This document shows, one piece after another, positions 45,291 through 56,735 of a stretch of DNA of 64,000 nucleotides. Made by a program: the position numbers and the translations under genes. Origin of the DNA: Cryptomeria japonica (Eukaryota; Streptophyta; Pinopsida; Cupressales; Cupressaceae). The notes beneath the pieces were generated by a model. The model did not search any database and was not told where the DNA came from. It was given only the letters and a program-made list of their open reading frames with translations. The number at the start of each line of letters is the position of its first letter. The first letter of the stretch is position 1. The DNA lies in NCBI RefSeq assembly GCF_030272615.1, contig NC_081415.1, forward strand, positions 233,894,803 to 233,958,802, read 5' to 3'.

Positions 45291-46369
45291 ATGATGACTA
45301 ATAGTTCAAGTTCATCGAGTTCAACTGGAGCTATCTTTTGGAGAGATATTCCTATGCTTGATGGAACAAATTACACAATATGGAAGATTTAGATGGAGAC
45401 TCATCTAAGATGTCTTGGTAAGGAGATTTGGGAGATCACACAGAATGGTGTTACACCTTATAATCCGACATTTGACAATCTTCCTCTAACAAACTTGGAT
45501 AAGGAGCTTGAGAATGATTATAGAGCAAGAGAATCCCTCTTGTGTGCACTTCTGATCAACAAATAATGGGATTAACTAACAAATCATCTAGAAAGGCTAT
45601 ATGGGATAAGTTGGAGACTCTTAATGAAGGCGACCCTACTATAAAGATTGCTGAAATTGTTGGTTACCGAGTGAGATATGAAAACTTAAAAATAAAAGAA
45701 GATGAAAGGATTACTGCATTCATGGAAAGGGTAAATGAGATTGTTATGGGAATTCAATGTTGTGGTCGAACTCTGAGTGAAGATGAAATAGTTTCTAAAG
45801 TTCTGAGAACCCTACCACCTTCTTACAAGATAAAGGCTACTACAAATAATGAATTGAGAATAATGGCTAATACTTTTGTCAACAAAGATACCTTGGTTGG
45901 GAAATTATCTTCTTTTGAGCTTGAAGAATTTGGATCTTTTGGAGCTGTGAAGTCTGAACTAGCTTTTCATGCATCTGCATCATCAACCAGTAAGAAAGAT
46001 TGGAAAGATTTATATGCAAAGGAATTGGATGATATGAAGAGAGAAGATGATGAGTTTGAGAAACTTGAAGCACTATTTGCTAGAAGAGTACCTAAAGGAC
46101 TTGTAGGAAGTAAGTATGAAGGAAATGCACCTTTTAAATATTTTGCATGTAATAAGATTTGTCATTTTGCATCTAGATGTATTGAAAGGAATTCAAGATT
46201 TGAAGAAAGAGTTAGAAGATCATTTAAGCCTAACCCTAGATATCAGAACAAGTATAAGTACAGTAAGAACATAGACAAAGCATGCTACATAGTGGATGAG
46301 GAAGGTGTTACTAATTCTAATGATGAACCGATAGAAGACTCTACTAGTGGTTCTGGCAATGGCAAGTAA
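45291..46369 (+). pseudogene. Copia Gag polyprotein of element J, broken
   Basis: The N-terminus (WRDIPMLDGTNYTIWKI, then METHLRCLGKEIWE) and the block IWDKLETLNEGDPTIKIAEIV are typical of the UBN2 gag domain of plant Ty1/copia elements. These polyproteins form the capsid that carries the RNA. The reading frame has a TAG at 45,390, at a position where Gln is expected, and a frameshift near 45,550. The zinc knuckle is degenerate (YFACNKICHFASRC: first Cys lost, Gly-to-Cys). The frame ends at 46,367 and the rest of the pol region is cut off by the insertion of K at 46,402. Confidence 0.88.
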
Positions 46370-46401
46370 TGGGTGTTCTTGGCTATCAAGGAAGATGTTC
46401 C

Positions 46402-47467
46402 TGTTAGGATAACTAGTGGACAATTGAGGAGGGGGGGTGAATCAGTTGTCAACAAATTATATTAATCAAACCACTTTATAACCTTTAACCGGAGCACATA
46501 AACATTGAATACCAGAATAGCAGAAACAAATACCGGTAAGAAATAAAACTTAAGAATGAAACAAAGAATTAACACAATGCAACCATACCACATAACACCA
46601 TGATTTGTACATGGAAAACCCAATAAAGGGAAAAACCACGGTGGAAAGCCTACCCACAGTTAGATGATACTTCTGCAAAAAGTAAGTGATACAATGAGGG
46701 GCCTGCACATGCAGGAAGGCACAATGCCTAGAGCATACTACTCATTATAAAAGAGCCTCACTGACTACAGAGAGGTTATAACCACCTCAAGATAATTGGA
46801 CAACTATCTAGAAGAATCAATTGCCATAGATAGCATCAACCACGTTTGATTATAGTCCCAGTTATGCTCAATACCAGAGGCCTATGACCTCTTACTTAAA
46901 CCCAATTCGATCACCTATGATTGACCAAATCTCCTTCACATATGATATTACATTCCACGACCACGACACAGAATCTACAATGAGATATTACATCAAATTA
47001 TACAAACCATAAGGCCTAAATCAATTAGGTCGGCCACCTAATAAGATCATTACATGTATCTACACTACAATGATATGCCATGTTGGCTTTAGACCAAAAC
47101 AATATTAACCAATCCATAAAACATCTCGATAACATGTAGAAAACATATTAACATGATACCGGTCCATAATCTAGATAGGTACCAGACCTAATCTGGGTCC
47201 ACCACGCCAAAGCGATGTCTCCAATCAATTAAGGGACAATCAAGGATCACCTTCTGCATCCTAAATACCATATAGAAGATGCACCAACACCACTCGCACA
47301 TCCTGTCAAGGTTTCTCAGTGAAAGCTTTTCCGATTAAACCTTAAACCCTTACCAGTAACACAATTGATCTTCTATCGGCAACTAAAACCTGTCTGCCGG
47401 TAACCAACCATAACAAATAGTGTTAACATCAATGCAGCACATAATTAATTCATCCATATTGCGAACA
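46402..47467 (-). repeat. 3' LTR of copia element K
   Basis: Minus-strand LTR of 1,066 bp, starting TGTTCGCAATATGG at 47,467 and ending TTATCCTAACA at 46,402. It carries the ACTGATTCACCCCC signature. The left flank GTTCC (46,397-46,401) would be the target duplication; the partner lies outside the window. Confidence 0.85.
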
Positions 47468-47810
47468 ATCTCCCCTTTTAGCATTGATGGTAACATTAGA
47501 TGTGAAAAACATCTAAGTATCAAGAAATGCCAAACAAGTCTCCCCCTGCAGAAGACAACCAACAATCTCCTAAATATCAATAAATTTCCCCCTATGAATA
47601 ATATCTATAAAGTTCTGAATTTATTTTTCACATCACTATCTCTCCCCCTTTGACATCAATGCCAGAAATCTGACAAAAATATCAAAGCAAGAATATAAGC
47701 CTCTGAATTTCAAAACTGACTACTCCCCCTGAGCAGTAGCACCACTCATCAATGCCAGAATGAATAGTATCTCTGATAATGCATGCTGGACTAATGTTAA
47801 ATCACAACAA
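47468..47810 (-). other. 3' untranslated part of element K with polypurine tract
   Basis: Minus strand CTAAAAGGGGAGAT directly precedes the LTR start. A second purine run, AAAGGGGGAGAG, lies at about 47,641-47,652 behind CATTGATGTC, resembling the conserved motif of the other elements. No coding frame is present. Confidence 0.7.
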
Positions 47811-48666
47811 TCAAGTCTCTGCCAGAGGGGAAGAAACCCCTAACCTGTCTCTCAAATAATCAAATGATTCCTTAGACAGTGGTTTAGTGAATATATCTGC
47901 AATCTTCTCTTTAGTGTTCACATAAACCAATTTGACTTCCTTTTCTTCCACCTTGTCCTTCAGAAAGTTGTATTTTATTGATATGTGTTTAGTCTTAGAG
48001 TGAAATGCAAGATTATTTGACATGTCAATAGCTGTAGAGTTATCACAGTAGATAACTACCGGTACACTATAATTTACCTTGATATCCTTCAACATTTGCT
48101 TCATCCACAAGACTTGAGTGCAATTAGTTGTTGCTGCAACATATTCAGCTTATGCAGTAGGTAAAGAAATGCATGATTGTTTTCTTATGATCCATGAAAC
48201 CAATTTCTTTCCAAGAAAGAAAGCTCCACCAAAAGTTCTCTTCCTTTCATTAGTATCACCTGCCCAATCTAAACCTGTATATGCACATAAAGTGAAGTTA
48301 ATATCTCTAGAATACCATATGCCATATTCTGTTGTTCTTTGCAAATACTAGAATACCCTCTTTACTACACATTTATGATTTTCTTTAGGATTACTTTGAT
48401 ATCTTGAAAAAATACTTACTGCATTTATAATATTTGGTCTAGTCTGAGTTAGATATAATAAGCCACCAATCATAGACTTATACCTTATCGGATTTACCGA
48501 TGTAGATGTATCTTTGATAGATAATTTCTCACTTGTCACCATAGGAGTACTTACCGGTTTGGAATTATCCATACCAAACTTCTTCAACAATTCCATTAGA
48601 TACTTAGTTTGATAGATAAAGATGCCTTTGTTAGTTTGAGTAATCTGCAAACCTATGAAAAATATC
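47811..48666 (-). pseudogene. Copia reverse transcriptase C-terminus and RNase H of element K, broken
   Basis: Read from 48,666 leftward: FFIGLQITQTNKGIFIYQTKY and YLMELLKKFGM (end of reverse transcriptase), YLTQTRPNI, then the RNase H region with GLDWAGD, STAIDMSNN and HISIKYNFLKD, ending with KPLSKESFDYLRDRLGV. These motifs are standard for Ty1/copia Pol, whose RNase H removes RNA from the RNA-DNA hybrid. A stop replaces Glu in the TAEAEY motif (near 48,150), and a stop lies near 48,347. The gene continues at 60,282 beyond element M. Confidence 0.9.
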
Positions 48667-50100
48667 TGTATGCGGGAAAAGTGGGTCGATAGAACTCAAA
48701 ATGTGGAAAACGGAGCTCTAGGGAGCCTTGCTCACACACCCACAGAACTTCTTGGTGCAAGCTATGGAGTCATGAAGTATGGCTCAGCTTCCCAAGGTTG
48801 GTTCCATGGTTCTCTATCTCACAAGGTCCCTCAAACAAATGTTTTTTGCTCTCAGATCACTAAGCAAAATGGTTTAGGGATGACAAATGCAAGAATGAGG
48901 GATGCTTTGTTTGATTTTAAGATGAAATGCATCCTAAGCTATGCATGATCCTACAAATGCAATAAACTAGTTATAAGATGACAAGATTAGTAGCAAGATT
49001 ATCCTAGCATGATATACTAGTCTATGATTAAGCTAGATGATAAGGAGAATACTCTAAACATGTATATTTAGATTAATTCCTATTGAAAAGAGAGGCTAAA
49101 TGATGAGCACAAATGATATATTAAAGATTGGATGGATTTTAGTATAAGTATGATGTTAAAGACTTGGATCTTTGAAAATGGAGGAATGAGAGCTCTATTT
49201 ATAGCAAAAATAGGGCAATGGATGGCCAGGATTAAAAGATTTAATCAAGGGTTGAGTTTGAAAGTTGGGAATCCATGTTTGCAATTGTCACCAATGAAAT
49301 GGTGACAAATGTCAACACAAGACTGGGTTGAGAAGAGAGGTAGGAAGCATTAAATGCTTGAGAAGACCTCATGTTTATCTTAGGGGTAAGGGTTATGGTT
49401 AAGTTAGGATTACCCATTGGATAAAGGTTTTACCCAAAGGATAAACTCTTGTGCAAAAGATTAAGGATAACCATGGTCAAAGCAATAAATGCTTGATGAG
49501 ACCCTTGGGTTACACAGAGGTTGAGTTTAGGGAAATTCTTTAACCATGCTAGAGGTTTGAGTTAACCATTAATGGTTTGGAAGACTTTGGAGGTTTGAGA
49601 AGTGACTTCCCTTTGTTTAGGGATGTGACAATATTTAGGAGATGGGTTAGGCTAATTGAGAAGTGATTAGAAGAATCTAGAAGAAGGTTAGAAAGGGGTT
49701 TAGGAGGCAAGTGGGAGATGTAGGAAAATGCAAGTGGGTGAGGGAAAATAGAATTTATTAAAATAAATTGCTTTATTTCAATTTGGTTGCAAGTTGGGAA
49801 ATTGAATAAATTAGATTTATTCAATTTGGGGTGGACTATTAATTGAATGTAAATTTAATTAAAAGTAGCTAGAAAGGGGTTTAATTAAATATATTGATTT
49901 ATTCAATTAAATGATGCGAAAGGGGTCATGAATTTAACTAAATAAATTGAATAATTTACTTAATTAAATAGAGGAATGCAAGTAATTTAATTAAATTAGA
50001 TTTAACTAAATAGATGAATGAACATAAAATATTCATTTGGGAATATGGTCATTTTTATACGTCTACATTTTGCCCCTCTTTGAAGTGATGTGTGTGCACA
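48667..50100 (-). repeat. Inverted LTR of element M (LTR1)
   Basis: This 1,434-bp copy on the minus strand runs from TGTGCACACA (at 50,100) to CGCATACA (at 48,667). It matches LTR3 almost exactly on the opposite strand, including a 91-codon chance frame that is identical in both. TATAAATAG lies at about 49,195-49,203 on the minus strand. Confidence 0.9.
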
Positions 50101-50137
50101 TGTTTAAAATATCCGACAAATTTTCTTTGAATCAACA

Positions 50138-50962
50138 TGTGCACACATGTCACTTCAAAGAGGGGCAAAATGTAGACCTATCAAAATGACCATATTCCCA
50201 AATGAATATTTTATGGTAATCCTAACTTAACCATAACCCTTACCCCTAAGATAAACATGAAGTCTTCTCAAGCATTTAATGCTTCCTACCTCTCTTCTCA
50301 ACCCAGTCTTGTGTTGACATTTGTCACCATTTCATTGGTGACAATTGCAAACATGGATTCCCAACTTTCAAACTCAACCCTTGATTAAATCTTTTAATCT
50401 TGGCCATCCATTGCCCTATTTTTGCTATAAATAGAGCTCTCATTCCTCTATTTTCATAGATCCAAGTCTTTCGCATCATACTTATACTAAAATCCATCCA
50501 AGCTTTAATATATCATTTGTGCTTATCATTTAGCCTCTCTTTTCAATAGGAATTAATCTAAATATACATGTTTGGAGTATTCTCCTTATCATCTAGCTTA
50601 ATCATAGACTAGTATATCATGCTAGGATAATCTTGCTACTAATCTTGTTATCTTATAAATAGTTTATTGTATTTGTAGGATCATGCATAGCTTAGGATGC
50701 ATTTCATCTTAAAATCAAACAAAGCATCCCTCGTTCTTGCATTTGTCATCCCTAAACCATTTTGCTCAGTGATCTGAGAGCAAAAAACATTTGTTTGAGG
50801 GACCTTGTGAGATAGAGAACCATGAAACCAACCTTGGGAAGCTGAGCCATACTTCATGACTCCATAGCTTGCACCAAGAAGTCCTGTGGGTGTGTGAGCA
50901 AGGCTCCCTAGAGCTCCGTTTTCCACATTTTGAGTGCTATCGACCCACTTTTCTCGCATACA
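50138..50962 (+). repeat. Deleted LTR of element M (LTR2)
   Basis: This forward copy runs from TGTGCACACATG to CTCGCATACA, 825 bp. Compared with LTR3 it lacks about 608 bp between ATTTTATG and GTAATCCTAAC, with a short ATG overlap at the join. A TATA box, TATAAATAG, lies at 50,426. The 29 bp just upstream (50,109-50,137) are identical to the 29 bp upstream of LTR3. Confidence 0.88.
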
Positions 50963-50966
50963 TTTC

Positions 50967-50984
50967 TAGCGCCCACAGTGAGGC
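50967..50984 (+). promoter_or_regulatory. Possible primer-binding site of element M
   Basis: TAGCGCCCACAGTGAGGC lies four bases after LTR2. It resembles the GGCGCC-type sites of plant Ty3/gypsy elements and not the initiator tRNA-Met type used by the others here. The match is imperfect. Confidence 0.5.
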
Positions 50985-51059
50985 CTGACCCCATATATCA
51001 AATCGGTTTTTGAATTTAACCACTTTTGCAGGTCTGCGGGAAATATGAATCAACGTGGG

Positions 51060-51490
51060 AAACATTCCTTGGCGCATTCGGTTAATAGTCTAGCGCATCC
51101 TGCTTACTGTTTAGCACGTGGGGTCTATAATCTAGCGCATGAAGTCCTTTCTTTAGCGCATGGCTTCCACTAATCTTTTCTTATAGGTATCAACATAGGA
51201 GAAAAATAGAGTAGCGCATCTGAAAAATAGTTTCACGCGTCGGGTCTGTTAGATAGTGCATCCGGCTCATTGTTTAGCGTGTGCAATCTATTCTATGGTG
51301 CGTGAAGTCTTTTCCTTAGTGCATCATATTCCTAACAGTTTCCTGTAGGTTTCAACATAGGAGAAACATAGAATAGCGCATCGGGAAAACGACTTAGCAC
51401 ATTGGGGGCACATAATAGCACGTAGGTATTTTTTCTTAGCGCATAGATATCATTTCTTAGCGCATCTGTGAAATAGTTTAGCACATAGAG
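51060..51490 (+). repeat. Array of TTAGCGCAT-containing units, first block
   Basis: About 16 units of 25-30 bp share a core TTAGCGCAT, organised in three higher-order copies of about 150-170 bp; two of these start with TAGGTATCAACATAGGAG or a close variant. Many cores read TAGCACAT or TAGTGCAT. The array lies in the 5' interior of M. Confidence 0.8.
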
Positions 51491-53494
51491 CTGGCAGAGG
51501 TAAAGTTTTGTAGCAGAGTCAAAAATCAGGCTTGTGGGAGGCATAATATATATGGAATATAACATTTAAGTATAAGTACTTTAAGTTATATTCCATATAT
51601 ATTGGTTTGAGAGGGGTTTCAGACCTCTAGGAGTTATAATGCAAAATCTAGTTTTTGGAAGATCTTCCAAATTTTAGACTTAGTCAAATTTCAGGGCATT
51701 TCAGGATCAGGATTGTAAAATTTGTAACCAAGATCAGAATTTAGGCTTTTGTAAGCCCACACTAACATTTGATCACTGATTGTGTGCAGGTTCTAATATT
51801 TTTTATGCAGGGGAAGGAGTTAGTTTAGAGGCTTTAAGTTTCCTTTTTAACTTTCTTTCAACAAAAGTTGGTTAAAAAGAAACTCTCCTTTTTGCAAAAG
51901 TTAAAATAAACCTCATCATTTCATTTGGATACATAAAATGAACTTCATGCCTTCCTGTTTGGTGTTTTAAAATAAAACTTCATCTTTTCTTTATTGCAAG
52001 GTAAAAAGAACAACAATTTCATATTTGCTTTCTTGCAAGATTAGAGGAAAAACACTTCATTTTGGAAGCTTTAAAAAGAACCAACAATCTTTACTTTGGA
52101 AAAAGTTTTAAAAAGAACCTCACCATCCTTTGGTGTTTAAAAGGATTCACTTCATTTTGCAAAGTAAAAGAACCTCATCTTCATTTTGTGCAAGGCAAAG
52201 AGGGAAAGTTTTCCCCTATAGACATTAATTTTGTTGACCAAACATCACGATTTACTTTGTTGACCAAGCTTATTTTTCAAAGGTTTTCAGAAATAGACAC
52301 TTTGCTATGAAGGATTAAAAGGAACACCATGCTTTTTGGAGCAACATCTCCAAATAGAAGTTAGCAAATCATTGTCTTGAAGGCTAAAAAGAACCTTGTT
52401 TGCCTTGTCTCGAAAGTGGAAGGTATATGCTCTCCCCTTAACTGGGTGATCAAAAAGCCAAACCACTCTTAAGCTTTCTGTACTTCAAGCATTTACATCC
52501 TTTAGTAGGCCTGCCTTCCCGAGAGGTTGAAAAACTCTTAAAGCCATTCTTTGGCCAGTGTGAAGGGAACGACCTAAGTGGGAAACAACTTTGAAGCCAA
52601 GTGTTCCTACCCACTATAATCAAAAGTGGAAAGTGCCAAAAGTCCTTTTCAACAGTTGCGTGCAGCGATTAGCCTTCCCCCAGTATCCTTGAGATACGTA
52701 AAGCCTTTGTTCTAAAGGTTGGGAAGCCTCATGAGGGAGTTTATCACTGATGACCAAACAAGAAGCATGATTACAAACCTTAGCATAGAAACTTTGAGCC
52801 GAGTCAGTTGCCAAACATTGGCAATATCATAGTGCAAGGGTGGGGAAGAATCCGCCTCCAAGATCACTCACCATATATCTCCCAAGATAACTACTCAATT
52901 GTGAAGCAATTCACTTTGAGTTAATTTCTGGCAAAAGGCAAAAAAAACGGGCGCCCTCTAGGGGGTGACAAGGCTGTTTGAGTTGATGGAGTATCGAGAC
53001 TAGTGGGCTATGATATTGCCAATGACCTTTGAATAAAGAGTCTATCTAATGTATCTTTTGTTGTAAATCAAACCAGTGATAACATCAGGGATTTGAACAC
53101 ATCCTCAAAAGAATATACACTCAATGTTTAGCATTAGGATGATCATTGTCTTCATGTGTGCTATGTATTCTTGTCACAAATGTTAAAATATCTTGCAAAG
53201 TATCCAACAATCAAATTCAAAAGTCAGTTCAAACAAGGAAGAATCATAAAGTGGATAAGATTTCCAAATCCAACAGAACATCTTTTGAGATGGTTATCGA
53301 CATTTCAACTATTTTTTAGAAAGAATTTCATTCAACAAGATTAGGGGAATATCAAACCAAGTAATCAAGATTTTATCTATTCGACTTAGTAAGCTTGAGT
53401 ATCCAAAAACAAAATCATCCATCAAAATCACAAGTGTTAAAAATTCCAAAAATCATAGAAAAACAACCAAGTCAAAATATATCAGTGCAGTTTA
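51491..53494. other. Interior of element M without a gene
   Basis: This AT-rich stretch contains several related blocks with GGAAAACTTCATC, TTTAAAAAGAACC and AAAGAACCTCATC (51,900-52,400), a loosely repeated 40-60 bp unit. No long open frame resembles a protein. Confidence 0.5.
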
Positions 53495-53870
53495 GTGTGT
53501 GAGAGCAACTTCTTAGCACATGGGGACCATCTTTTAGCACATGAAACCTTCACCTTAGCACATTAAGTCTTAACATTAGCGTTTCATAGAAATCCAATTC
53601 TAGCAGTTTCAAGTAGCGCATTTTGAAAATAGTTTAGTGCGTTGAAGCATCAGCTTAGTGCGTGGAAGCCAAACTTTAGCATGTAGGGTTTAATAGTTAG
53701 CACATTGGCAGCCCATATTGGCACATGACCTTTTTGAACCAAGGCAAAAGCAAGATAAACCAGTTAGCGCATATCAGGGGGTAGCGTAGCGCATGGAGTC
53801 TTTTCTCTAGCGCGTTGAGGATTTTTTTTAGCGCATCTAGTCTCTGGCTTAGCGCATGGTCAAAACTCAG
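53495..53870 (+). repeat. Array of TTAGCGCAT-containing units, second block
   Basis: About 14 units of the same kind as at 51,060-51,490, most with the decayed cores TTAGCACAT, TTAGTGCGT or TTAGCATGT and a run of intact TTAGCGCAT cores at its right end. It lies 2 kb from the first block. Confidence 0.78.
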
Positions 53871-54170
53871 AAAACCAGAGAGCAAAACAAACCTTTCTAG
53901 AAAAAGTTTTCAAACTTCTTGAGTATCCTTTCAGGTCCAATATCAAACGTGGTCACAAGAAATCAAATCAAAACACCAGAGAAATCATTTCCAAATCAAA
54001 CAAGTCAATCTTAGAACAAAAGTTTTCAAATCCAAAACTAGCTAAAGATAACACTTTTTCCTATCAAAATCAGGTTACATCATCACACTGATCAAAAGGT
54101 CCGCCATCCAATGGATTCTATCAAACAAACAACATACCAAGTTTAAAACTACCACTCCTCATATTTTGAG

Positions 54171-54833
54171 ATGAACAAGTCTTCATCAAAAACTAAGCTA
54201 AAGAAGAGACAACCTAGTCCTAGGACCCTTATCAACAGGAGTAAATTTCTCTACATCAAACTATCAAAAACATCAACTTTTATCATTCGTATGACCATTC
54301 ATCATCAAACCGAGAAAAAGGAAACTCAGTCAAAGGAAATGACTCCTAGCGTAAATCAAGATCAAGATATCATGACTTCCCAATCTGATCCCATCTTTGA
54401 TCAAGATCCCATCTGTCAAGAATCTTATGATGATCCCCTAAAATTTTGGTATTCCATCCATGATGATCCCCTTTCATCTCAAGAGCAAAGTCCCATTCAA
54501 CATCCACCTCCTAAGAAAGAGGATGATATCCCTTCCATCTCCTCCACTAATCTAATTCCAAATCAAGAGGAAAGCACAAACTCAAATGATCCTACTCCAA
54601 GTCAAGATCAAGATCAAGGAATCTCTTCAGCCTCCAAATCTATCTTAGGTCCTTTCATTCCAAAGACAATATCTTCATCCTTCAAATCTATCTTAGGTCC
54701 TTTCATTCTAAAGTCAAACTCTTCTTCTTCTAAATCTATCTTAGGTCCTTTCATTCCACAATTGAATTCTCCATCCCTTCCATCCATCTTGGGTCCTTAC
54801 CTCCCTCCATCACTAATCCATCACCTCAAATGA
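54171..54833 (+). CDS. Hypothetical 220-residue protein in element M with SILGPF repeats
   Basis: I do not recognise this frame. It opens with a basic segment (SSSKTKLKKRQPSPRT), continues with an acidic Gln/Asp/Ser-rich middle (DQDQGISS) and ends with at least four tandem copies of a 17-21-residue unit with core KSILGPFIPK. A further decayed copy, SILGPYVSKFNFPP, lies downstream at about 54,925, so the frame once ran longer. It is the only open frame above 200 codons inside M. Low complexity and repeats allow chance length, but the unit is repeated in frame. It could be a leftover gag-like protein or a non-coding minisatellite. Confidence 0.35.
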   Translation: MNKSSSKTKLKKRQPSPRTLINRSKFLYIKLSKTSTFIIRMTIHHQTEKKETQSKEMTPSVNQDQDIMTSQSDPIFDQDPICQESYDDPLKFWYSIHDDPLSSQEQSPIQHPPPKKEDDIPSISSTNLIPNQEESTNSNDPTPSQDQDQGISSASKSILGPFIPKTISSSFKSILGPFILKSNSSSSKSILGPFIPQLNSPSLPSILGPYLPPSLIHHLK

Positions 54834-56020
54834 TCCATAAGAAAGATCAACAAAGGCACCCATCTTTAAACTTCTTTCAACCCTCTATCTAAACATCTTT
54901 CCAAAATATTCTTCAATCATTTCCTCTATCTATTTTGGGTCCTTATGTCTCAAAATTCAATTTTCCTCCATCTCTTCATCACTTCTCAAGTTGTGTACCA
55001 ACACTCATCCTGAATACATTTCCATCTATCCTCGCAAAAATCTTCAAACATTCTATCTATTATCCAACACATTTTTTTTTTCATCCTTCCATCCCTATCA
55101 TTCAATCCTTCGCATAAATTCATCATCTGTGATGTAAGTGTTTGTGTCATTTTGTCACATACTTGCCCATGCTGGAATCTAATGTTTAGTCCTTTTCCTC
55201 GATATCTATTCATGAAATGCTTCAGAATCCGAGGTTGTTCCTCTTTAACATTTTCTTTTGGTTGGGATACACACTCAATCCAGAAAAGAACCACTTATCG
55301 TATCTTGGTACCAACATCTTTTGATTACTATATCTCATACGCTTAATAGGTTGCTCTAAATCATTGTGATCTCTTAAATTGAAGACATGGCTAGTGGAAA
55401 ATCTAAAATCTTGCTTCAGCGCCACTGTAATTATCAAACCCATGTAAGTTTCATCACTTACAAGCCAATGCAAGAAAAATAAAGAGAAAAAAAAGAAATA
55501 TCAAAAGCATGAGCAAGAAAATGAATATCAAGAAAAGCAAAATACAATGCAATGCAATATCAAAATGATTGGCTATGGGAACATGCAAGTAACTCCATCG
55601 GGGCTATGGATGCCTGGCTGGCAATGGAGCAATATTTGTGAGATTACAGTGACAACCTCATTGGGGCTATGGATGCTCGCTGACAGTGAGGCTCTATCCA
55701 GGATGCTTTTGAAATCAAGATAACTCATATATCTAGCCATGTTGGATTCTAAAGATTATAATGATCATATGAGCCAGAATGAACTCACTTGCACACACAT
55801 GGGTAATAAAAGACTAAGTACCTTGATCAAGTTTGGGATTCTTCTTCCCTTTTGAGTTTGCTTCCTAGTTGCTAGAAATGTTCAGTTGAATTTTCTAGAG
55901 GTTCTAAGTGTGGGTTGGGTCTCTATCTTTGAAAAGTTCAAGAACACTTATTTAGATGGTGCAAAAATGTTGTGACAATCTTACATATCACCTCTTTTCA
56001 AATGCAAACATCTATGCTTG
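54834..56020. other. Interior of element M without a gene
   Basis: No protein-like frame is present. A 70-bp duplicated block with TCGGGGCTATGGATGC and TTGGGGCTATGGATGC lies at 55,595-55,685. The 5' part continues the decayed repeats of the hypothetical frame. Confidence 0.5.
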
Positions 56021-56074
56021 GGGAAAAATTTCATCCACTCTATTCTTCCTACCATATCTCCCATTATCCTTCCT

Positions 56075-56465
56075 CCCATATCCCTTATCCTAACTATTCA
56101 TATCTTCTATCATCCAATTCTTTCTACAATCTTGCTTCACTATCCTATCTATTCACATCTTCTATCATCCAGTGCTATCTATGATCTTGCTTCACCTCAT
56201 CCATATCCTCTAATCCATATCCCTTATCCTATCTATTCATATCTTCTATCATCCAATTATTTCTACAATCTTGCTTCACTTTATCCATACTATCTATCCT
56301 ATCTATTCATATCTTCTACCATTTAGTGCTATCTACAATATTGCTTCACATTATCCATATCCTCTTATCCATACTATCTATCCTATCTATTCATTGCTTC
56401 CATCATCTAGTGCTATCTATAATCTTGCTTCACATTATCCATATCCTCTAATCCATATCCCTTTT
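56075..56465 (+). repeat. Minisatellite of a 54-88-bp unit
   Basis: Five tandem copies share CTATCTATTCATATCTTCTA and CTTGCTTCAC, with variable-length insertions such as ATCCATATCCTCTAATCC between them. All are diverged. Confidence 0.8.
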
Positions 56466-56594
56466 CCCATCATTGATCTTGATCAAAACTATGGACAAAA
56501 AATCCATTTCCACCTCAATGGTTCAAACATCCATTCCTAATATTCCTTGTCTTTCTATACATTGGGGCAACCAAAAACATCTTTAATCCACAAA

Positions 56595-56735
56595 CTCAAA
56601 AAAAAATCAAAATATCCAAAATATCAAAAAAATCAAAATATCCAAAATATAAAAAAAAATCAAAATATCAAAAAACTAAAAAAAAAAAACTAAAAAAAAA
56701 AAATCGACAAAATCAAATAAAAATTGAAAATCAAA
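56595..56735. repeat. A-rich stretch with AAAATATCAAAA words
   Basis: A low-complexity run of AAAATC, AAAATATCC and AAAACTAAAAAA words with no coding potential. Confidence 0.85.

Noticed and set aside
48655-48948. Recurring 92-97-residue frame also seen at 50,681-50,959
   Set aside because: It is the U5 end of the M LTR, repeated because the LTR is repeated. The 91-residue frames at 49,549-49,824 and 59,145-59,420 have the same cause.
51060-53870. Regularly spaced repeats resembling a CRISPR array
   Set aside because: The core is only 9 bp, the unit length varies and the variants are decayed. There are no cas genes, and the setting is a plant retroelement.
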